From an uncultured Hyphomicrobiales bacterium (GTDB taxonomy: Bacteria; Pseudomonadota; Alphaproteobacteria; Rhizobiales; Xanthobacteraceae), in assembly GCA_903892675.1 (NCBI GenBank), contig CAITJJ010000248.1, positions 1 through 49,599 on the forward strand: DNA of 49,599 nt, in the 5' to 3' direction. Position numbers and translations under genes: made by a program. The notes beneath the pieces are model-generated. The model ran no database searches. It was given only the letters and a program-made list of their open reading frames with translations, and had not been told where the DNA came from. This document shows, piece by piece, positions 1-10,072 of this stretch; position 1 is the first letter of the stretch, and every line of letters starts with the position of its first letter.

Positions 1-2
1 AG

Positions 3-554
3 GGCGAGAACCTGTGCGTCGACGTCAATGGCCGCTACGATCTCGACGAGGCCTTGGCCTGCGGCGACGCCATCGCGCCTTATAAGCTCAGGTGGTACGA
101 GGAGCCGCTCGATCCGCTCGACTATCTCTTGCACGCCGCCCTGGCGACGCGCTACGCGCCGCCGCTGGCGACCGGTGAGAACCTGTTCTCGATGCAGGAT
201 GCGCGCAATCTCATTCGCCACGGCGGCCTGCGCGCCGACCGTGACTGGCTGCAATTCGATCCGGCATTATCGTATGGCCTTGTCGAATATCTGCGCACGC
301 TCGATATGCTCAGCGCGCACGGCTGGTCGCGGCGGCGCTGCGTGCCGCATGGCGGCCACCAGTTCGCTCTCAATATCGCGGTGGGTCTCGGCCTTGGCGG
401 CAACGAATCGTATCCGCAGGTGTTCGCGCCGTTCGGCGGTTTTGCCGACGATACGAAAGTCACCGACAGCCGCATCGCCATGCCGGATATTCCGGGCATC
501 GGCTTCGAGGCGAAAAACAATCTGTACGATGTGATGAAGCAGATCGTGGCCTGA
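3..554 (+). CDS. D-tartrate dehydratase-like enolase-superfamily protein (C-terminal part)
   Basis: The gene enters from the left edge, so only the last 183 residues are visible. They form the C-terminal half of the mandelate-racemase/enolase barrel. Visible superfamily features are the metal-binding VDxNG, WYEEP and TGEN motifs and the PHGGHQ histidine motif. The stretch LQFDPALSYGLVEY and the ending PDIPGIGFEAK resemble what I remember of Bradyrhizobium D-tartrate dehydratase (TarD), which dehydrates D-tartrate to oxaloacetate. Other acid-sugar dehydratases share the fold, so substrate is inferred. Nothing next to it supports tartrate use; the neighbouring LysE gene is convergent. Confidence 0.75.
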   Translation, partial: GENLCVDVNGRYDLDEALACGDAIAPYKLRWYEEPLDPLDYLLHAALATRYAPPLATGENLFSMQDARNLIRHGGLRADRDWLQFDPALSYGLVEYLRTLDMLSAHGWSRRRCVPHGGHQFALNIAVGLGLGGNESYPQVFAPFGGFADDTKVTDSRIAMPDIPGIGFEAKNNLYDVMKQIVA

Positions 555-562
555 TGCCGTGC

Positions 563-582
563 CGCGGCCAAAGCTGGCCGCG
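563..582. repeat. 8-bp inverted repeat between convergent genes
   Basis: CGCGGCCA and TGGCCGCG are perfect inverted repeats around a 4-base loop, 8 bases after the dehydratase stop and facing the end of the LysE gene. No run of T follows on either strand, so it is not a canonical Rho-independent terminator, though its place between convergent genes fits transcript ending. A TGTCATGACA palindrome lies a little further downstream. Confidence 0.5.
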
Positions 583-675
583 TCAGTTCGGTTGCGTTAG
601 TCCGGCCGTGTTGTCATGATCGCCGTGTCATGACAGGCAGCGAGCCGTACGCCGACAATATTATTCCAGATTTCT

Positions 676-1311
676 CTAGCGTGCGGTCGACCATGCGAGC
701 CACGCCGCTATGCACAAAAGAACGATGGCCAGCGCACGCCGGATCGGCCGTCGGCGCGCGGGATCGTTGACGAAGCCTTTGAGGCGGCCGGCGAGCAGCA
801 CGATTGTCAGATGCACGATGGTGGCGACGGCGACGAAGACGCCGGACAGGATCAACGTTTGCGTTACGACCGATGCGCCGGGCCGGATAAAGGTCGGAAC
901 CACGGCGATGAAAAAGATCGCTGCCTTCGGGTTCAGCAGGTTGGTGACAAGCCCTTGGCGAAACGCCCGCTGCAGAAGCCGGGGGTCGACATCGCCGACG
1001 ATGTCCGACGGGGTCCCACCTTGGCTCGACCATGCCTCATAGGCGAGCCAGACCATGTAGGCGACGCCGCCCCAGCGCAGCAACCCATAGAGCAGGGGTG
1101 ATGCGTCGATCAGCGCTGCGACGCCGAGGGCGGCGGCGACGCCATATATGGCGTGGCCGAGGCCGACGCCAATGACCGCAGCGGCGCCGACCTGCCAGCC
1201 GCGCGACAGCGACAGCACGGCCAGATAACCCATGTTCGGACCGGGCGTGATCTCGATGGCGAGCGCCATCAGCGCGAAGGCGCCGAGTGACGAAGCGAAG
1301 GCGTCGTCCAT
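676..1311 (-). CDS. LysE/RhtB family amino-acid exporter
   Basis: A 211-residue, highly hydrophobic protein with about six membrane segments. The N-terminal ALAIEITPGPNMGYL segment is the hallmark of the LysE/RhtB superfamily (membrane segment, then TPGP motif). Members export amino acids or related small metabolites from the cytoplasm; the substrate cannot be told from sequence. Start chosen at the ATG preceded by an AAAGGAG ribosome-binding site. It lies 33 bp after polA on the same strand, so it may be cotranscribed with it; no functional link is apparent. Confidence 0.88.
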   Translation of the reverse strand: MDDAFASSLGAFALMALAIEITPGPNMGYLAVLSLSRGWQVGAAAVIGVGLGHAIYGVAAALGVAALIDASPLLYGLLRWGGVAYMVWLAYEAWSSQGGTPSDIVGDVDPRLLQRAFRQGLVTNLLNPKAAIFFIAVVPTFIRPGASVVTQTLILSGVFVAVATIVHLTIVLLAGRLKGFVNDPARRRPIRRALAIVLLCIAAWLAWSTAR

Positions 1312-1344
1312 TGAGGCTCCTTTGCAGCGTATAAAGAAGGCGCG

Positions 1345-4300
1345 CTAATGGGCCTCGTCCCAGTTGTCGGCGGCACGGGCGTCGACCTGCAGCGGTACGT
1401 GCAGCGATACCGCCGGGTGTGGCGCGCTTTCCATCACATCTTTGACGATGACGATGGTGTCTTTGACTTCTTTCTCGGGGACTTCAAAGATCAGTTCGTC
1501 GTGTACCTGGAGAAGCATCTGCGCCGAGAGCTTCGCGGCCTTCAGCTCCGGCTCCATGCGGATCATCGCGCGCCGTATGATGTCGGCGGCCGAGCCTTGC
1601 AGGCGCGCATTGATCGCCGCGCGCTCGTTGAAGGCGCGGATCGAGCCGTTCGACGCCTTGATGTCCGGGTAATGGCACTTGCGGCCGAACAGAGTCAGCA
1701 CGTAGCCATGCGCGCGGCAGAATTCCTTGGTTTCGTCCATGTAGTCGCGGATGCCGGGGAAGCGCTCGAAATATTTCTTGATGTAGGCGCCGGCTTCTTC
1801 GCGCTCGATGGAGAGCTGGTTGGCGAGGCCAAAGGCCGAGATGCCATAGATGATGCCGAAGTTGATTGCCTTGGCGCGGCGGCGGATATCGCTCGGCATG
1901 TCCTTGACCGGAACGCCGAACATTTCCGACGCCGTCATGGCGTGGATGTCGATGCCGTCCTTGAAGGCCTGACGCAAGGTCGGCACGTCGGCGACTTCGG
2001 CGAGTAGGCGCAACTCGATCTGCGAATAGTCGGCCGACACCAGCTTCATGCCGGGCGACGCGACGAAGGCCTTTCTGATTTTGCGGCCTTCCTCGGTGCG
2101 GATCGGGATGTTCTGGAGGTTCGGTTCGGACGAAGACAGGCGGCCGGTCGAGGTAGCGGCCAGCGCATAGGAGGTGTGGACGCGCTGCGTCGTCGCATTG
2201 ACGTGGTTCGGCAGCGCCTCGGTGTAGGTCGAGCGCAGCTTGGACACCTGGCGCCAGTCGAGAATCTTGCGCGGCAACGGGTGGCCCTGCTCGGCGAGCT
2301 CTTCCAGTTCGCGCGCGCCGGTCGACCATTGCCCGGTCTTGGTCTTGGTGCCGCCGGGCAGCGCCATCTTGCCGAACAGGATATCGCCGAGTTGCTTCGG
2401 CGAGCCGGGGTTGAGCGGCTCGCCGGCAAGCTCCTTGATTTCTTCCTCAAGCCCGGCCTGCTTCTGCGCGAATTCGCCGGACAGGCGCGACAGGACTTGC
2501 CGGTCGATGGAAATACCGCGCCGCTCCATGCGCGCCAGAACCTCCGGCATTTTGCGTTCGAGCGTCTCGTAAACGGTGGTGACATTCTCGGCGGCGAGCC
2601 GCGCCTTCAGCGCCGACCACAGCCGCAACGTCACATCGGCGTCCTCGGCGGCGTATTCGGAGGCCTTGTCGATCGGGACGCAGTCGAAGGTGACCTGCGC
2701 CTTGCCGGTGCCGGCGACGTGGCCGAATTCGATGGTGTCGTGATTGAGCCAGCGCTTGGCCAGATCGTCCATGCCGTGGCCGCCTTTGCCGGCATCGAGC
2801 ACATAAGAGATGAGCATGGTGTCGTCGTAGCCGTCGATGAAGATGTTGCGCTGGGCGAAGATCAGCCAATCGTACTTCATGTTCTGCGCGACTTTGAGAA
2901 TGCTCTTGTCTTCGAGCATCTTTCTCAGCGCGCCGAGCGCATCGGCTTCCGGGATCTGGTCGGGGCAGAGTTTTGATTCCGGCGCGAACAGGTCGCTGCC
3001 GCCGGCGGGCCCGCCGTCACGGTGGCCGATCGGCACATAGCACGCCTCGTTCGGCGCAACGGCGAGCGAGAAGCCGCACAGGTGCGCGGTCATCGGATCG
3101 AGACTTGTCGTTTCGGTGTCGACCGCGACAACGCCGAGGTCGTAGGCGCGCACGATCCATTCCTTCAGGCGCTTGAGCGTGCGCACGGTCTCATACTGCG
3201 ATCGGTCGATCTTGGCGGTGCGCGCCTTCTCGGCGCGCGCGGCGGCGAAGGAAATGGGGGTCAAGGTGCCGGGCGCTGAGCTTGCAACGGGAGCAGGTGG
3301 TGGTGCGAACAAGTCGCCGCCGGCCGCTGCAGGCGCAGCTGAAGATGTACTCGCAGGCGCGGAAGAAACCGAACCCGTTGTCGCCTTGCCATCGGGCTCA
3401 ATTTTCGACGCATCAATGCCGCTCTTATCGGCGACGCGGCGGGTGATGGTGGAAAATTCCATCGCCTTGAGGAAAGCGATCAGGTTCTTGTAGTCCGGCT
3501 CGTGCACGGCAAGCTGATCGACCGGCACATCGAGCGGCACGTTCTGGTCGAGTGTCACCAGTCTCTTGGAGATGCGCGCGATCTCGGCATTGTCGATCAG
3601 GGTCTGGCGGCGCTTGTCCTGCTTGATTTCGCCGGCGCGGGCCAGGAGCGTTTCCAGATCGCCATATTCTCCGATCAATTGCGCCGCGGTTTTCACGCCG
3701 ATGCCGGGTACGCCGGGCACGTTGTCGGATGAATCGCCGATCAGCGCCTGCACCTCGATCACCTTGTCGGGACCGACGCCGAATTTCTCGAACACCTCCG
3801 CCGGCCCGATGCGCTTGTCCTTCATCGTGTCGTACATGGTGACGCCATTGCCGACGAGCTGCATCAGGTCCTTGTCGGAGGAAACGATGGTGGCGGTGGC
3901 GCCGGCCTCGATCGCGAGCCGCGCATAGGTCGCGATCAGATCGTCGGCCTCGAAGCCGGCCTGCTCGAGGCAGGGAATTTCAAAGGCCCGCACCGCGTCG
4001 CGAATCAGCGGGAACTGCGGCCGCAGGTCCTCCGGCAAATCCGGCCGGTGCGCCTTGTATTCGGGATACATCTCGGTGCGGAAGGTCTTTTCCGATTTGT
4101 CGAAGACGACGGCGAGATGCGTTGGCTTGTCGTCCTTCGGCATGTCGGCCAGGAGCTTCCACAACATGTTGCAGAAGCCGAGCACCGCATTGACCTGCAG
4201 GCCGTCGGACTTGCGCGTCAGCGGCGGCAGCGCGTGATAGGCGCGGAAAATGTAACCGGAGCCGTCGACCAGAAAGACGTGGTCGCCCTTTTTCAAGGGC

Positions 4301-4377
4301 CGGGCGGCTGGATTGGCCACAGACGGCGCGGATTTGGCGGGGGCGGCTTTGGCTTTGGATTTCGCGGATGTCGGCAT
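1345..4377 (-). CDS. polA: DNA polymerase I
   Basis: A 1010-residue family A DNA polymerase that removes RNA primers and fills gaps in replication and repair. The N-terminal 5' nuclease domain (about 25-320) begins with FLVDGSGYIFRAYHA. An Ala/Pro-rich linker (about 330-390) follows, then a 3'-5' exonuclease domain with its DTET acidic motif intact near residue 420, so proofreading is probably retained. The polymerase domain shows motif A (DYSQIELRLL, near 780), motif B (RRRAKAINFGIIYG) and motif C (QVHDELIFEV, near 960). A short Lys/Ala-rich extension of about 28 residues precedes the nuclease domain. Confidence 0.98.
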   Translation of the reverse strand: MPTSAKSKAKAAPAKSAPSVANPAARPLKKGDHVFLVDGSGYIFRAYHALPPLTRKSDGLQVNAVLGFCNMLWKLLADMPKDDKPTHLAVVFDKSEKTFRTEMYPEYKAHRPDLPEDLRPQFPLIRDAVRAFEIPCLEQAGFEADDLIATYARLAIEAGATATIVSSDKDLMQLVGNGVTMYDTMKDKRIGPAEVFEKFGVGPDKVIEVQALIGDSSDNVPGVPGIGVKTAAQLIGEYGDLETLLARAGEIKQDKRRQTLIDNAEIARISKRLVTLDQNVPLDVPVDQLAVHEPDYKNLIAFLKAMEFSTITRRVADKSGIDASKIEPDGKATTGSVSSAPASTSSAAPAAAGGDLFAPPPAPVASSAPGTLTPISFAAARAEKARTAKIDRSQYETVRTLKRLKEWIVRAYDLGVVAVDTETTSLDPMTAHLCGFSLAVAPNEACYVPIGHRDGGPAGGSDLFAPESKLCPDQIPEADALGALRKMLEDKSILKVAQNMKYDWLIFAQRNIFIDGYDDTMLISYVLDAGKGGHGMDDLAKRWLNHDTIEFGHVAGTGKAQVTFDCVPIDKASEYAAEDADVTLRLWSALKARLAAENVTTVYETLERKMPEVLARMERRGISIDRQVLSRLSGEFAQKQAGLEEEIKELAGEPLNPGSPKQLGDILFGKMALPGGTKTKTGQWSTGARELEELAEQGHPLPRKILDWRQVSKLRSTYTEALPNHVNATTQRVHTSYALAATSTGRLSSSEPNLQNIPIRTEEGRKIRKAFVASPGMKLVSADYSQIELRLLAEVADVPTLRQAFKDGIDIHAMTASEMFGVPVKDMPSDIRRRAKAINFGIIYGISAFGLANQLSIEREEAGAYIKKYFERFPGIRDYMDETKEFCRAHGYVLTLFGRKCHYPDIKASNGSIRAFNERAAINARLQGSAADIIRRAMIRMEPELKAAKLSAQMLLQVHDELIFEVPEKEVKDTIVIVKDVMESAPHPAVSLHVPLQVDARAADNWDEAH

Positions 4378-4437
4378 GGCCGGAATGTGGGCCGTCGGGC
4401 CGGCTTAATCAATCCGCCGCAATGCGCCTGTGGAGAG

Positions 4438-5496
4438 CTATTCCGCCGGCTGCATGGCCACTCGCGGCTCGGACTTTTCCGGCGCCAGCCGGAATAAAGC
4501 CGGACGCTCGAACAGGAATCGGGCGAAGGTGCCACGCACCGCCCAGTACATTGCCAGCGCGCCGACAATGCCGGCGGCAGTGACGATCGCCGACATCGTG
4601 CCGATGTCGGTCACCACGCCGGTCATGAGCAACAGGGTGCGGGCCATCGCCATCGGCAGGAAGAAGGCGAGATAGATGACGATCGAGTTGCGGCCGCAGT
4701 ATTGCAGCGGCTTGAAGGCGTCGAACAGCGACATCAGCGCAGCGAGGCGGATGACGGCGGCAGCGCCGATCAGGCCGAGTGCGAGCGAGACGAAGGGCAG
4801 TTGCGAATAGCCGTTCCAGACCACGGCGCCATTGGCGATCGCCCACAGCGACAGAACGGCGATGCCCTTCAGCGGCTTGTCCTGAACGCCGCGCGCCACC
4901 GCGAAGATGTGCGCGGCCAGCACATAGCCGGTGTAGAAATAGACGAAGCGGGCGGCGAATTCGTCCGGCACCATCCAGCCGGTATCGATATGCGCGATTT
5001 CGAGCGCGGCGGCGGCGAGCCAGACGACGGCGACCGGCACGCGGCGCAACAGCTTCACGGTGACGAAGAAGATCGGCAGCAGATAGATGAACCACAAAGT
5101 GCCGAATGGATCGACCAGGGACACGAGATAAAGCCGCACGACTTCAGCTGTGCCGAATTCGGCGGCAATACCGGGCGCCTTGAAGGCGAACTGGATGGTC
5201 ATCCACAAAAGATAGAAATAGGCGAAGTGCACGACCTTGCGGTCGAGATAGGTCCGCCAGTCGCGGTCAATGACCTGCGCCAGGAACAGCCCGGAGATCA
5301 TGAAAAAGTCCGGCATCCGGAACGGCCGCGCGAACTCGACCACGGCGTGCAGCCAGCCGTCCTGGCCGGCGGCCGCTTCGACGCCCAGCGCCGAATGCAT
5401 CATCACCACGAAGACGATGCAGAATCCCTTTGCGTAATCGACCCAGTCGATCCGTCCGCCGGGGCTATTGTCCCGCATTTTATCGATACCGTTCAT
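4438..5496 (-). CDS. Acyltransferase-3 family membrane protein
   Basis: About 352 residues with roughly ten hydrophobic segments. The opening RIDWVDYAKGFCIVFVVMMH is typical of the acyltransferase-3 family (OpgC/OafA-like), where an early D and the H at the end of the first membrane segment are conserved. Such proteins transfer acetyl, succinyl or similar groups to sugars at the inner membrane. The reading frame is open further upstream, but that extension is Arg/Cys-rich and unlike the family, so the start is placed just before the conserved region; another ATG lies six codons later. It is divergent from the nucleotide-sugar dehydrogenase, which fits polysaccharide modification by inference only. 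Confidence 0.8.
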   Translation of the reverse strand: MNGIDKMRDNSPGGRIDWVDYAKGFCIVFVVMMHSALGVEAAAGQDGWLHAVVEFARPFRMPDFFMISGLFLAQVIDRDWRTYLDRKVVHFAYFYLLWMTIQFAFKAPGIAAEFGTAEVVRLYLVSLVDPFGTLWFIYLLPIFFVTVKLLRRVPVAVVWLAAAALEIAHIDTGWMVPDEFAARFVYFYTGYVLAAHIFAVARGVQDKPLKGIAVLSLWAIANGAVVWNGYSQLPFVSLALGLIGAAAVIRLAALMSLFDAFKPLQYCGRNSIVIYLAFFLPMAMARTLLLMTGVVTDIGTMSAIVTAAGIVGALAMYWAVRGTFARFLFERPALFRLAPEKSEPRVAMQPAE

Positions 5497-5667
5497 ACGG
5501 CAGTCATGGCAGAAGCCGGTTTCGTTACTCTTTACGCGATCGCATAAACAAGGTCCGGTTCGGCCCGCTCGCAACGCGCAACCGGCTCTGCTAAGGAAAC
5601 GGTGGCGTCTGGCCACCGGCTGTTAACCATGACGGCTGCCGGCTTTTGATCTGACGGATTTGTGAAC

Positions 5668-6987
5668 ATGCGCGTTGCGATGATTGGCTCGGGTTATGTC
5701 GGCCTTGTTTCCGGGGCCTGTTTCGCCGATTTCGGCCATCAGGTTATTTGCGTCGACAAGGATAAAGCCAAGATCGCCGCGCTCAATGCCGGCGAGGTGC
5801 CGATCTACGAGCCGGGCCTGACCGATCTGGTCGCCGCCAATGCCAAGGCCGGCCGGCTGACATTCACCACCGATCTGCCCGCGGCGGTCGCCAGCGCCGA
5901 CGCGGTGTTCATCGCGGTGGGCACGCCGTCGCGGCGCGGCGACGGCCATGCCGATCTGACTTACGTGTTCGACGCGGCGCGCGAGATAGCGGCGGCGATC
6001 GACAGCTTCACCGTCGTCGTCACCAAATCGACGGTGCCGGTCGGCACCGGCGATGAGGTCGAGCGCATTATTCACGAGGCGCGCGCTGGCGCCGACTTCG
6101 CGGTGATGTCGAACCCGGAATTCCTGCGCGAAGGCGCCGCCATCCAGGACTTCAAGCGGCCCGACCGCATCGTCGTCGGCGGCGATCATGCGCGCGGGCG
6201 CGAGGTGATGAGTGAACTGTATCGCCCGCTTTATCTCAACCGTTCGCCGATCATGTTCACCGACCGGCGCACCGCCGAGTTGATCAAATACGCCGCCAAC
6301 GCTTTTCTCGCCACCAAGATCACCTTCATCAACGAGATCGCCGATTTAGCCGAGAAAGTGGGGGCCGACGTGCAGGAGATCGCGCGCGGCATCGGCCTCG
6401 ACAATCGCATCGGCTCGAAATTTCTGCACGCCGGTCCGGGCTATGGCGGCTCGTGCTTCCCCAAGGACACTTTGGCGCTGATCAAGACCGGGCAGGACTA
6501 CGCCGCGCCGTTGCGCATCGTCGAGGCGGTGGCGGCGGTCAACGATACGCGCAAGCGGGCGATGGCGCGCAAGGTGTCGGTCGCGCTCGGCGGCGACATC
6601 CGCGGCAAGACCATCGCGGTGCTCGGCCTGACCTTCAAGCCGAACACCGACGACATGCGCGAGGCGCCGTCGATCCCGCTGATCACCGCGTTGCAGGACA
6701 TGGGCGCGAGCGTGCGCGCCTACGATCCGGTTGGCATGGAACAGGCCAAGGGCTTCATTGGTAATGTGACGTTCTGCGACGACGCCTATGCTTGCGCGCA
6801 GGGCGCATCGGCCTTGGTGATCGTCACCGAATGGGAGCAGTTCCGCGCGCTCGATTTCGGCCGGCTGCAAACCGTGATGGCCAATCCGCTGCTGGTCGAT
6901 CTGCGCAATATCTATCGTGCCGACGAAGTGGCGCGGCATGGCTTTGCCTATGAGAGTGTTGGGCGCGGACATTCCGCCAAGAGCTGA
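5668..6987 (+). CDS. UDP-glucose/GDP-mannose 6-dehydrogenase family protein
   Basis: A 439-residue NAD-dependent nucleotide-sugar dehydrogenase that oxidises a UDP-hexose to the uronic acid, most likely UDP-glucose to UDP-glucuronate for exopolysaccharide. It starts with the Rossmann signature MIGSGYVGLVSG, has the central NPEFLREGAAI motif and the catalytic cysteine in GGSCFPKD (about C263), and ends with the NAD-binding C-terminal domain (LGLTFKPNTDDMREAPS). A GTG two codons earlier is an alternative start; the ATG directly before RVAMIGSG is preferred. Its stop overlaps the hrpB start by one base (TGATG), suggesting translational coupling. Confidence 0.93.
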   Translation: MRVAMIGSGYVGLVSGACFADFGHQVICVDKDKAKIAALNAGEVPIYEPGLTDLVAANAKAGRLTFTTDLPAAVASADAVFIAVGTPSRRGDGHADLTYVFDAAREIAAAIDSFTVVVTKSTVPVGTGDEVERIIHEARAGADFAVMSNPEFLREGAAIQDFKRPDRIVVGGDHARGREVMSELYRPLYLNRSPIMFTDRRTAELIKYAANAFLATKITFINEIADLAEKVGADVQEIARGIGLDNRIGSKFLHAGPGYGGSCFPKDTLALIKTGQDYAAPLRIVEAVAAVNDTRKRAMARKVSVALGGDIRGKTIAVLGLTFKPNTDDMREAPSIPLITALQDMGASVRAYDPVGMEQAKGFIGNVTFCDDAYACAQGASALVIVTEWEQFRALDFGRLQTVMANPLLVDLRNIYRADEVARHGFAYESVGRGHSAKS

Positions 6988-9455
6988 TGCGCCAATTCGC
7001 CTCCCCGCTGCCCATCGACGATGCGCTGCCGCGACTGGTGGAGGCCTTCGCGCGCACGAACGTGGCCGTGCTGGTGGCGCCGCCCGGCGCCGGCAAGACC
7101 ACGCGCGTGCCTTTGGTGCTGCTCGACGAGCCTTGGGCAAAAGATAAAAAGATACTGCTGCTGGAACCGCGCCGGCTGGCGGCGCGCGCGGCGGCAGCGC
7201 GCATGGCGGCGACGCTCGGCGAGCAGGTCGGCGACACGGTCGGCTTGCGGGTTCGCTTCGGCTCGAAAATTTCCAAACGCACGCGCATCGAGGTAATCAC
7301 CGAAGGCGTGTTCACGCGGCTGGTGCTCGACGATCCGTCGCTCGAGGGAGTCGCCGGCGTTCTGTTCGATGAGTTTCACGAGCGCTCGCTTGATGCCGAT
7401 CTGGGTCTGGCTCTCGCCCGCGAAGTGCAGGAAGGGCTGCGCGACGATCTGAAAGTCCTGGTGATGTCGGCGACGCTCGATGGCGCGCGCGTCGCGGCGC
7501 TGTTGGGTGATGCGCCCGTCGTAACCAGCGAAGGCCGCGCCTTTCCGGTCGAGACCCGCTATCTCAGCCGCGACCCGCGCGACCGCATCGAGCGGCCCGT
7601 GGCCGACGCCGTGCAGCGCGCGCTGCGCGCCGATCCCGGTTCGCTTCTGGTGTTTCTGCCGGGCGCGGCGGAAATCCGCCGCACCGAGACACTGCTCAAG
7701 GAACAAGTGCGCGACTCGAATGTCGACATCGTCACCTTGTTCGGCGCCCTCGATGCGCGCGATCAGGACCGCGCCATTTCGCCGGCGCCCGCCGGCCGCC
7801 GCAAGGTGGTGCTGGCGACATCGATCGCGGAAACCTCGCTGACCATCGAGGGCGTGCGAGTCGTCATCGATTCAGGCCTGTCGCGCGTGCCGCGTTATGA
7901 ACCGGATGTCGGCCTGACGCGCCTGGAAACCGTGCGGGTGTCGCGCGCCGCCGCCGATCAGCGGCGCGGCCGCGCTGGCCGCACCGAGCCGGGCGTCTGC
8001 TATCGCCTGTGGGACGAACCGCAGACCGGTTCGTTCGATGCTTACACAAGGCCGGAAATTCTGTCCGCCGATCTGTCGACCTTCGTGCTCGATCTGGCGC
8101 AGTGGGGTGCGGCGGACGCCAGCAAGCTCGACTTCATTGATCCGCCGCCGCAAGCGGCGATGACTGAGGCGAAAACCTTACTGCTTGAACTCGGCGCCAT
8201 CGACGCGCAAGGCCGCATCACCGATGAAGGCCGCAAGCTGCGGCAGTTGCCATTGCCGCCGCGGCTGGCGCGCATGGTGGTCGATGCCGGCGGCGAAGGC
8301 GCGGGCGCGGAAGCCGCGGCGATTGCCGCCATTCTCACCGAACGCGGCCTGGGTGGCGATGATGTCGATCTGCGCCACCGGCTCGATCAATTCCGCCGCG
8401 ATCGTTCGCGCCGCGCCGAGGATGCGCGGGCAATGGTGAAACGATGGATCGATACGCTTGATCGAAGCGACAAGAGCGTCGGGTTATCGACCGCCGCGAT
8501 CCTCGCTCTCGCCTATCCCGATCGCATTGCCAAGAATCGCGGCGGCGGCACCGGCGGCTTCGTGCTGGCGAACGGACGCGGCGGCCAGGTCGAAGCGGCG
8601 TCCAATCTGGCGCGAGAGCCGTTTCTTGTCGTCGCCGAACTGACCGGTGCCGCGGCCTCATCGCGCATTGTGCTGGCGGCGGCGATCACGCTCGATGAAA
8701 TCGAAGCGCGCTTCGCCGGCAAGATCGAGGATCGCGATACGGTGACCTTCGATGTCGGTTCGGCATCGCTGCGGGCGCGCCGCTCGCGCCGGCTTGGCGC
8801 GATGGTGTTGGCCGAACAGGTCAAGCAGGTGACGCCGAATGAAGAGACCGCGCGCATTCTCAGCGACGGCATTGTCAGTCTGGGGCTGGATCGTCTCGAC
8901 TGGAGCAAGGCGGCGCTGCAATTTCGCACCCGCGTGCAATCCCTGCGCAAAGCAGAAGGCGACGAGTGGCCGGATGTCAGCGATGAAGGACTGCGGCGCA
9001 CCGCCGCCGACTGGCTCGAACCTTTACTCGTGGACAAGACCGCGCGCAGCCAGATCAGCGCCGGTGAGTTGTTCGACGCGGTGAGCAATCAGGTAGCCTG
9101 GAATTTGCGCCGCCGTCTCGACGCCGAGGCGCCGACGCATTTTACCGCGCCGACCGGCACAGCGGTGCCGATCGACTACGAGGCCGAACAGGGGCCGACC
9201 GTGTCGATTCGCGTGCAGGAATTGTTCGGCCTGACGACGCATCCGTCCATTGCCGGCGGCCGGGTGCCGCTAGTCATCGAATTGTTGTCCCCCGGTCATA
9301 AAGCCGTGCAGATCACCCGCGATCTGCCCGGCTTCTGGCGCGGCAGCTATGCCGACGTGCGCTCCGACCTGCGCGGGCGCTATCCGCGCCACCCCTGGCC
9401 GGAGGACCCGACCTCGGCGCCGCCGACCCGGCGGGCGAAACCGCGCGGCACGTGA
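6987..9455 (+). CDS. hrpB: ATP-dependent helicase HrpB
   Basis: An 822-residue DEAH-box-type helicase of superfamily 2. Walker A is APPGAGKTT (31-39) and the Walker B equivalent is DEFH (near 127). SATLDG is motif III and QRRGRAGRTEPG is motif VI. The C-terminal third matches the HrpB-specific region, ending in the HPWPEDPT segment usual for the family. The cellular role of HrpB is poorly defined (RNA metabolism is likely); it is unrelated to the type III secretion regulator of the same name. It overlaps the preceding dehydrogenase gene by one base. Confidence 0.95.
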   Translation: MRQFASPLPIDDALPRLVEAFARTNVAVLVAPPGAGKTTRVPLVLLDEPWAKDKKILLLEPRRLAARAAAARMAATLGEQVGDTVGLRVRFGSKISKRTRIEVITEGVFTRLVLDDPSLEGVAGVLFDEFHERSLDADLGLALAREVQEGLRDDLKVLVMSATLDGARVAALLGDAPVVTSEGRAFPVETRYLSRDPRDRIERPVADAVQRALRADPGSLLVFLPGAAEIRRTETLLKEQVRDSNVDIVTLFGALDARDQDRAISPAPAGRRKVVLATSIAETSLTIEGVRVVIDSGLSRVPRYEPDVGLTRLETVRVSRAAADQRRGRAGRTEPGVCYRLWDEPQTGSFDAYTRPEILSADLSTFVLDLAQWGAADASKLDFIDPPPQAAMTEAKTLLLELGAIDAQGRITDEGRKLRQLPLPPRLARMVVDAGGEGAGAEAAAIAAILTERGLGGDDVDLRHRLDQFRRDRSRRAEDARAMVKRWIDTLDRSDKSVGLSTAAILALAYPDRIAKNRGGGTGGFVLANGRGGQVEAASNLAREPFLVVAELTGAAASSRIVLAAAITLDEIEARFAGKIEDRDTVTFDVGSASLRARRSRRLGAMVLAEQVKQVTPNEETARILSDGIVSLGLDRLDWSKAALQFRTRVQSLRKAEGDEWPDVSDEGLRRTAADWLEPLLVDKTARSQISAGELFDAVSNQVAWNLRRRLDAEAPTHFTAPTGTAVPIDYEAEQGPTVSIRVQELFGLTTHPSIAGGRVPLVIELLSPGHKAVQITRDLPGFWRGSYADVRSDLRGRYPRHPWPEDPTSAPPTRRAKPRGT

Positions 9456-9556
9456 ACCCGGCGGGCTAAATCGCCTTAACCTCCCGCTCACCATGCGCCA
9501 CGACCGGCCGCCGGCGTTAAGGCGGCTTTCGGCAGCGGCATGGAAATTGTCGCACC

Positions 9557-10072
9557 ATGATCCGCATTCTGATGATCTTCGCAGGCATCCTCCTGGTCGG
9601 CAGTGGCGCGCTGACGCGCTTCCTCGACAGCGCGGGGGCGCCATCCGCGACCAAGGCGGCGGTCGCGCGCGCCGACACACCGCGCGAGCAGTCCGCCTCG
9701 GGCCGCACCATGATGCTCGACAGCGGCCGTGACGCCCATTTCGAGGCCACCGCCCGCATTGCCGGCCGGTCCGTCGACTTTATCGTCGATACCGGCGCGA
9801 CGCTCGTCATCCTGCGCGAATCCGACGCCGCCCGCATCGGCATCCGGCCGTCGCGCGCCGACTATACCGCCACCGTCTCCACCGCCAACGGCAAGGCCAA
9901 GGCTGCCCCGGCGACGCTCGACCGCGTCGAGGTCGGCGGCATCACGGTCTATGACGTGCGGGCTTTGGTGCTGCCGGACGATGCGCTGTGGCGCAATCTG
10001 CTCGGCATGTCGTTTCTGTCCAAGCTCAAGCGATACGAAGTCGCCAATGGCCGGATGATGCTGGAGCAGTAG
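9557..10072 (+). CDS. Membrane-anchored retropepsin-like aspartic protease (TIGR02281-type)
   Basis: 171 residues. An N-terminal membrane segment (about 2-20) is followed by a variable linker and a retropepsin-like domain with the catalytic FIVDTGAT motif (D78-T79-G80). The second conserved stretch, LLGMSFLSKLKRYEV, is typical of the family. Only one DTG motif is present, so the active enzyme should be a dimer as in retroviral proteases. The domain probably faces the periplasm. Physiological substrates are unknown to me. Confidence 0.88.
   Translation: MIRILMIFAGILLVGSGALTRFLDSAGAPSATKAAVARADTPREQSASGRTMMLDSGRDAHFEATARIAGRSVDFIVDTGATLVILRESDAARIGIRPSRADYTATVSTANGKAKAAPATLDRVEVGGITVYDVRALVLPDDALWRNLLGMSFLSKLKRYEVANGRMMLEQ

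Noticed and set aside
5628-5635. TTAACCAT upstream of the UDP-glucose dehydrogenase-type gene as a CtrA site
   Set aside because: It is a single half-site; the second TTAA at the required 7-bp distance is absent.
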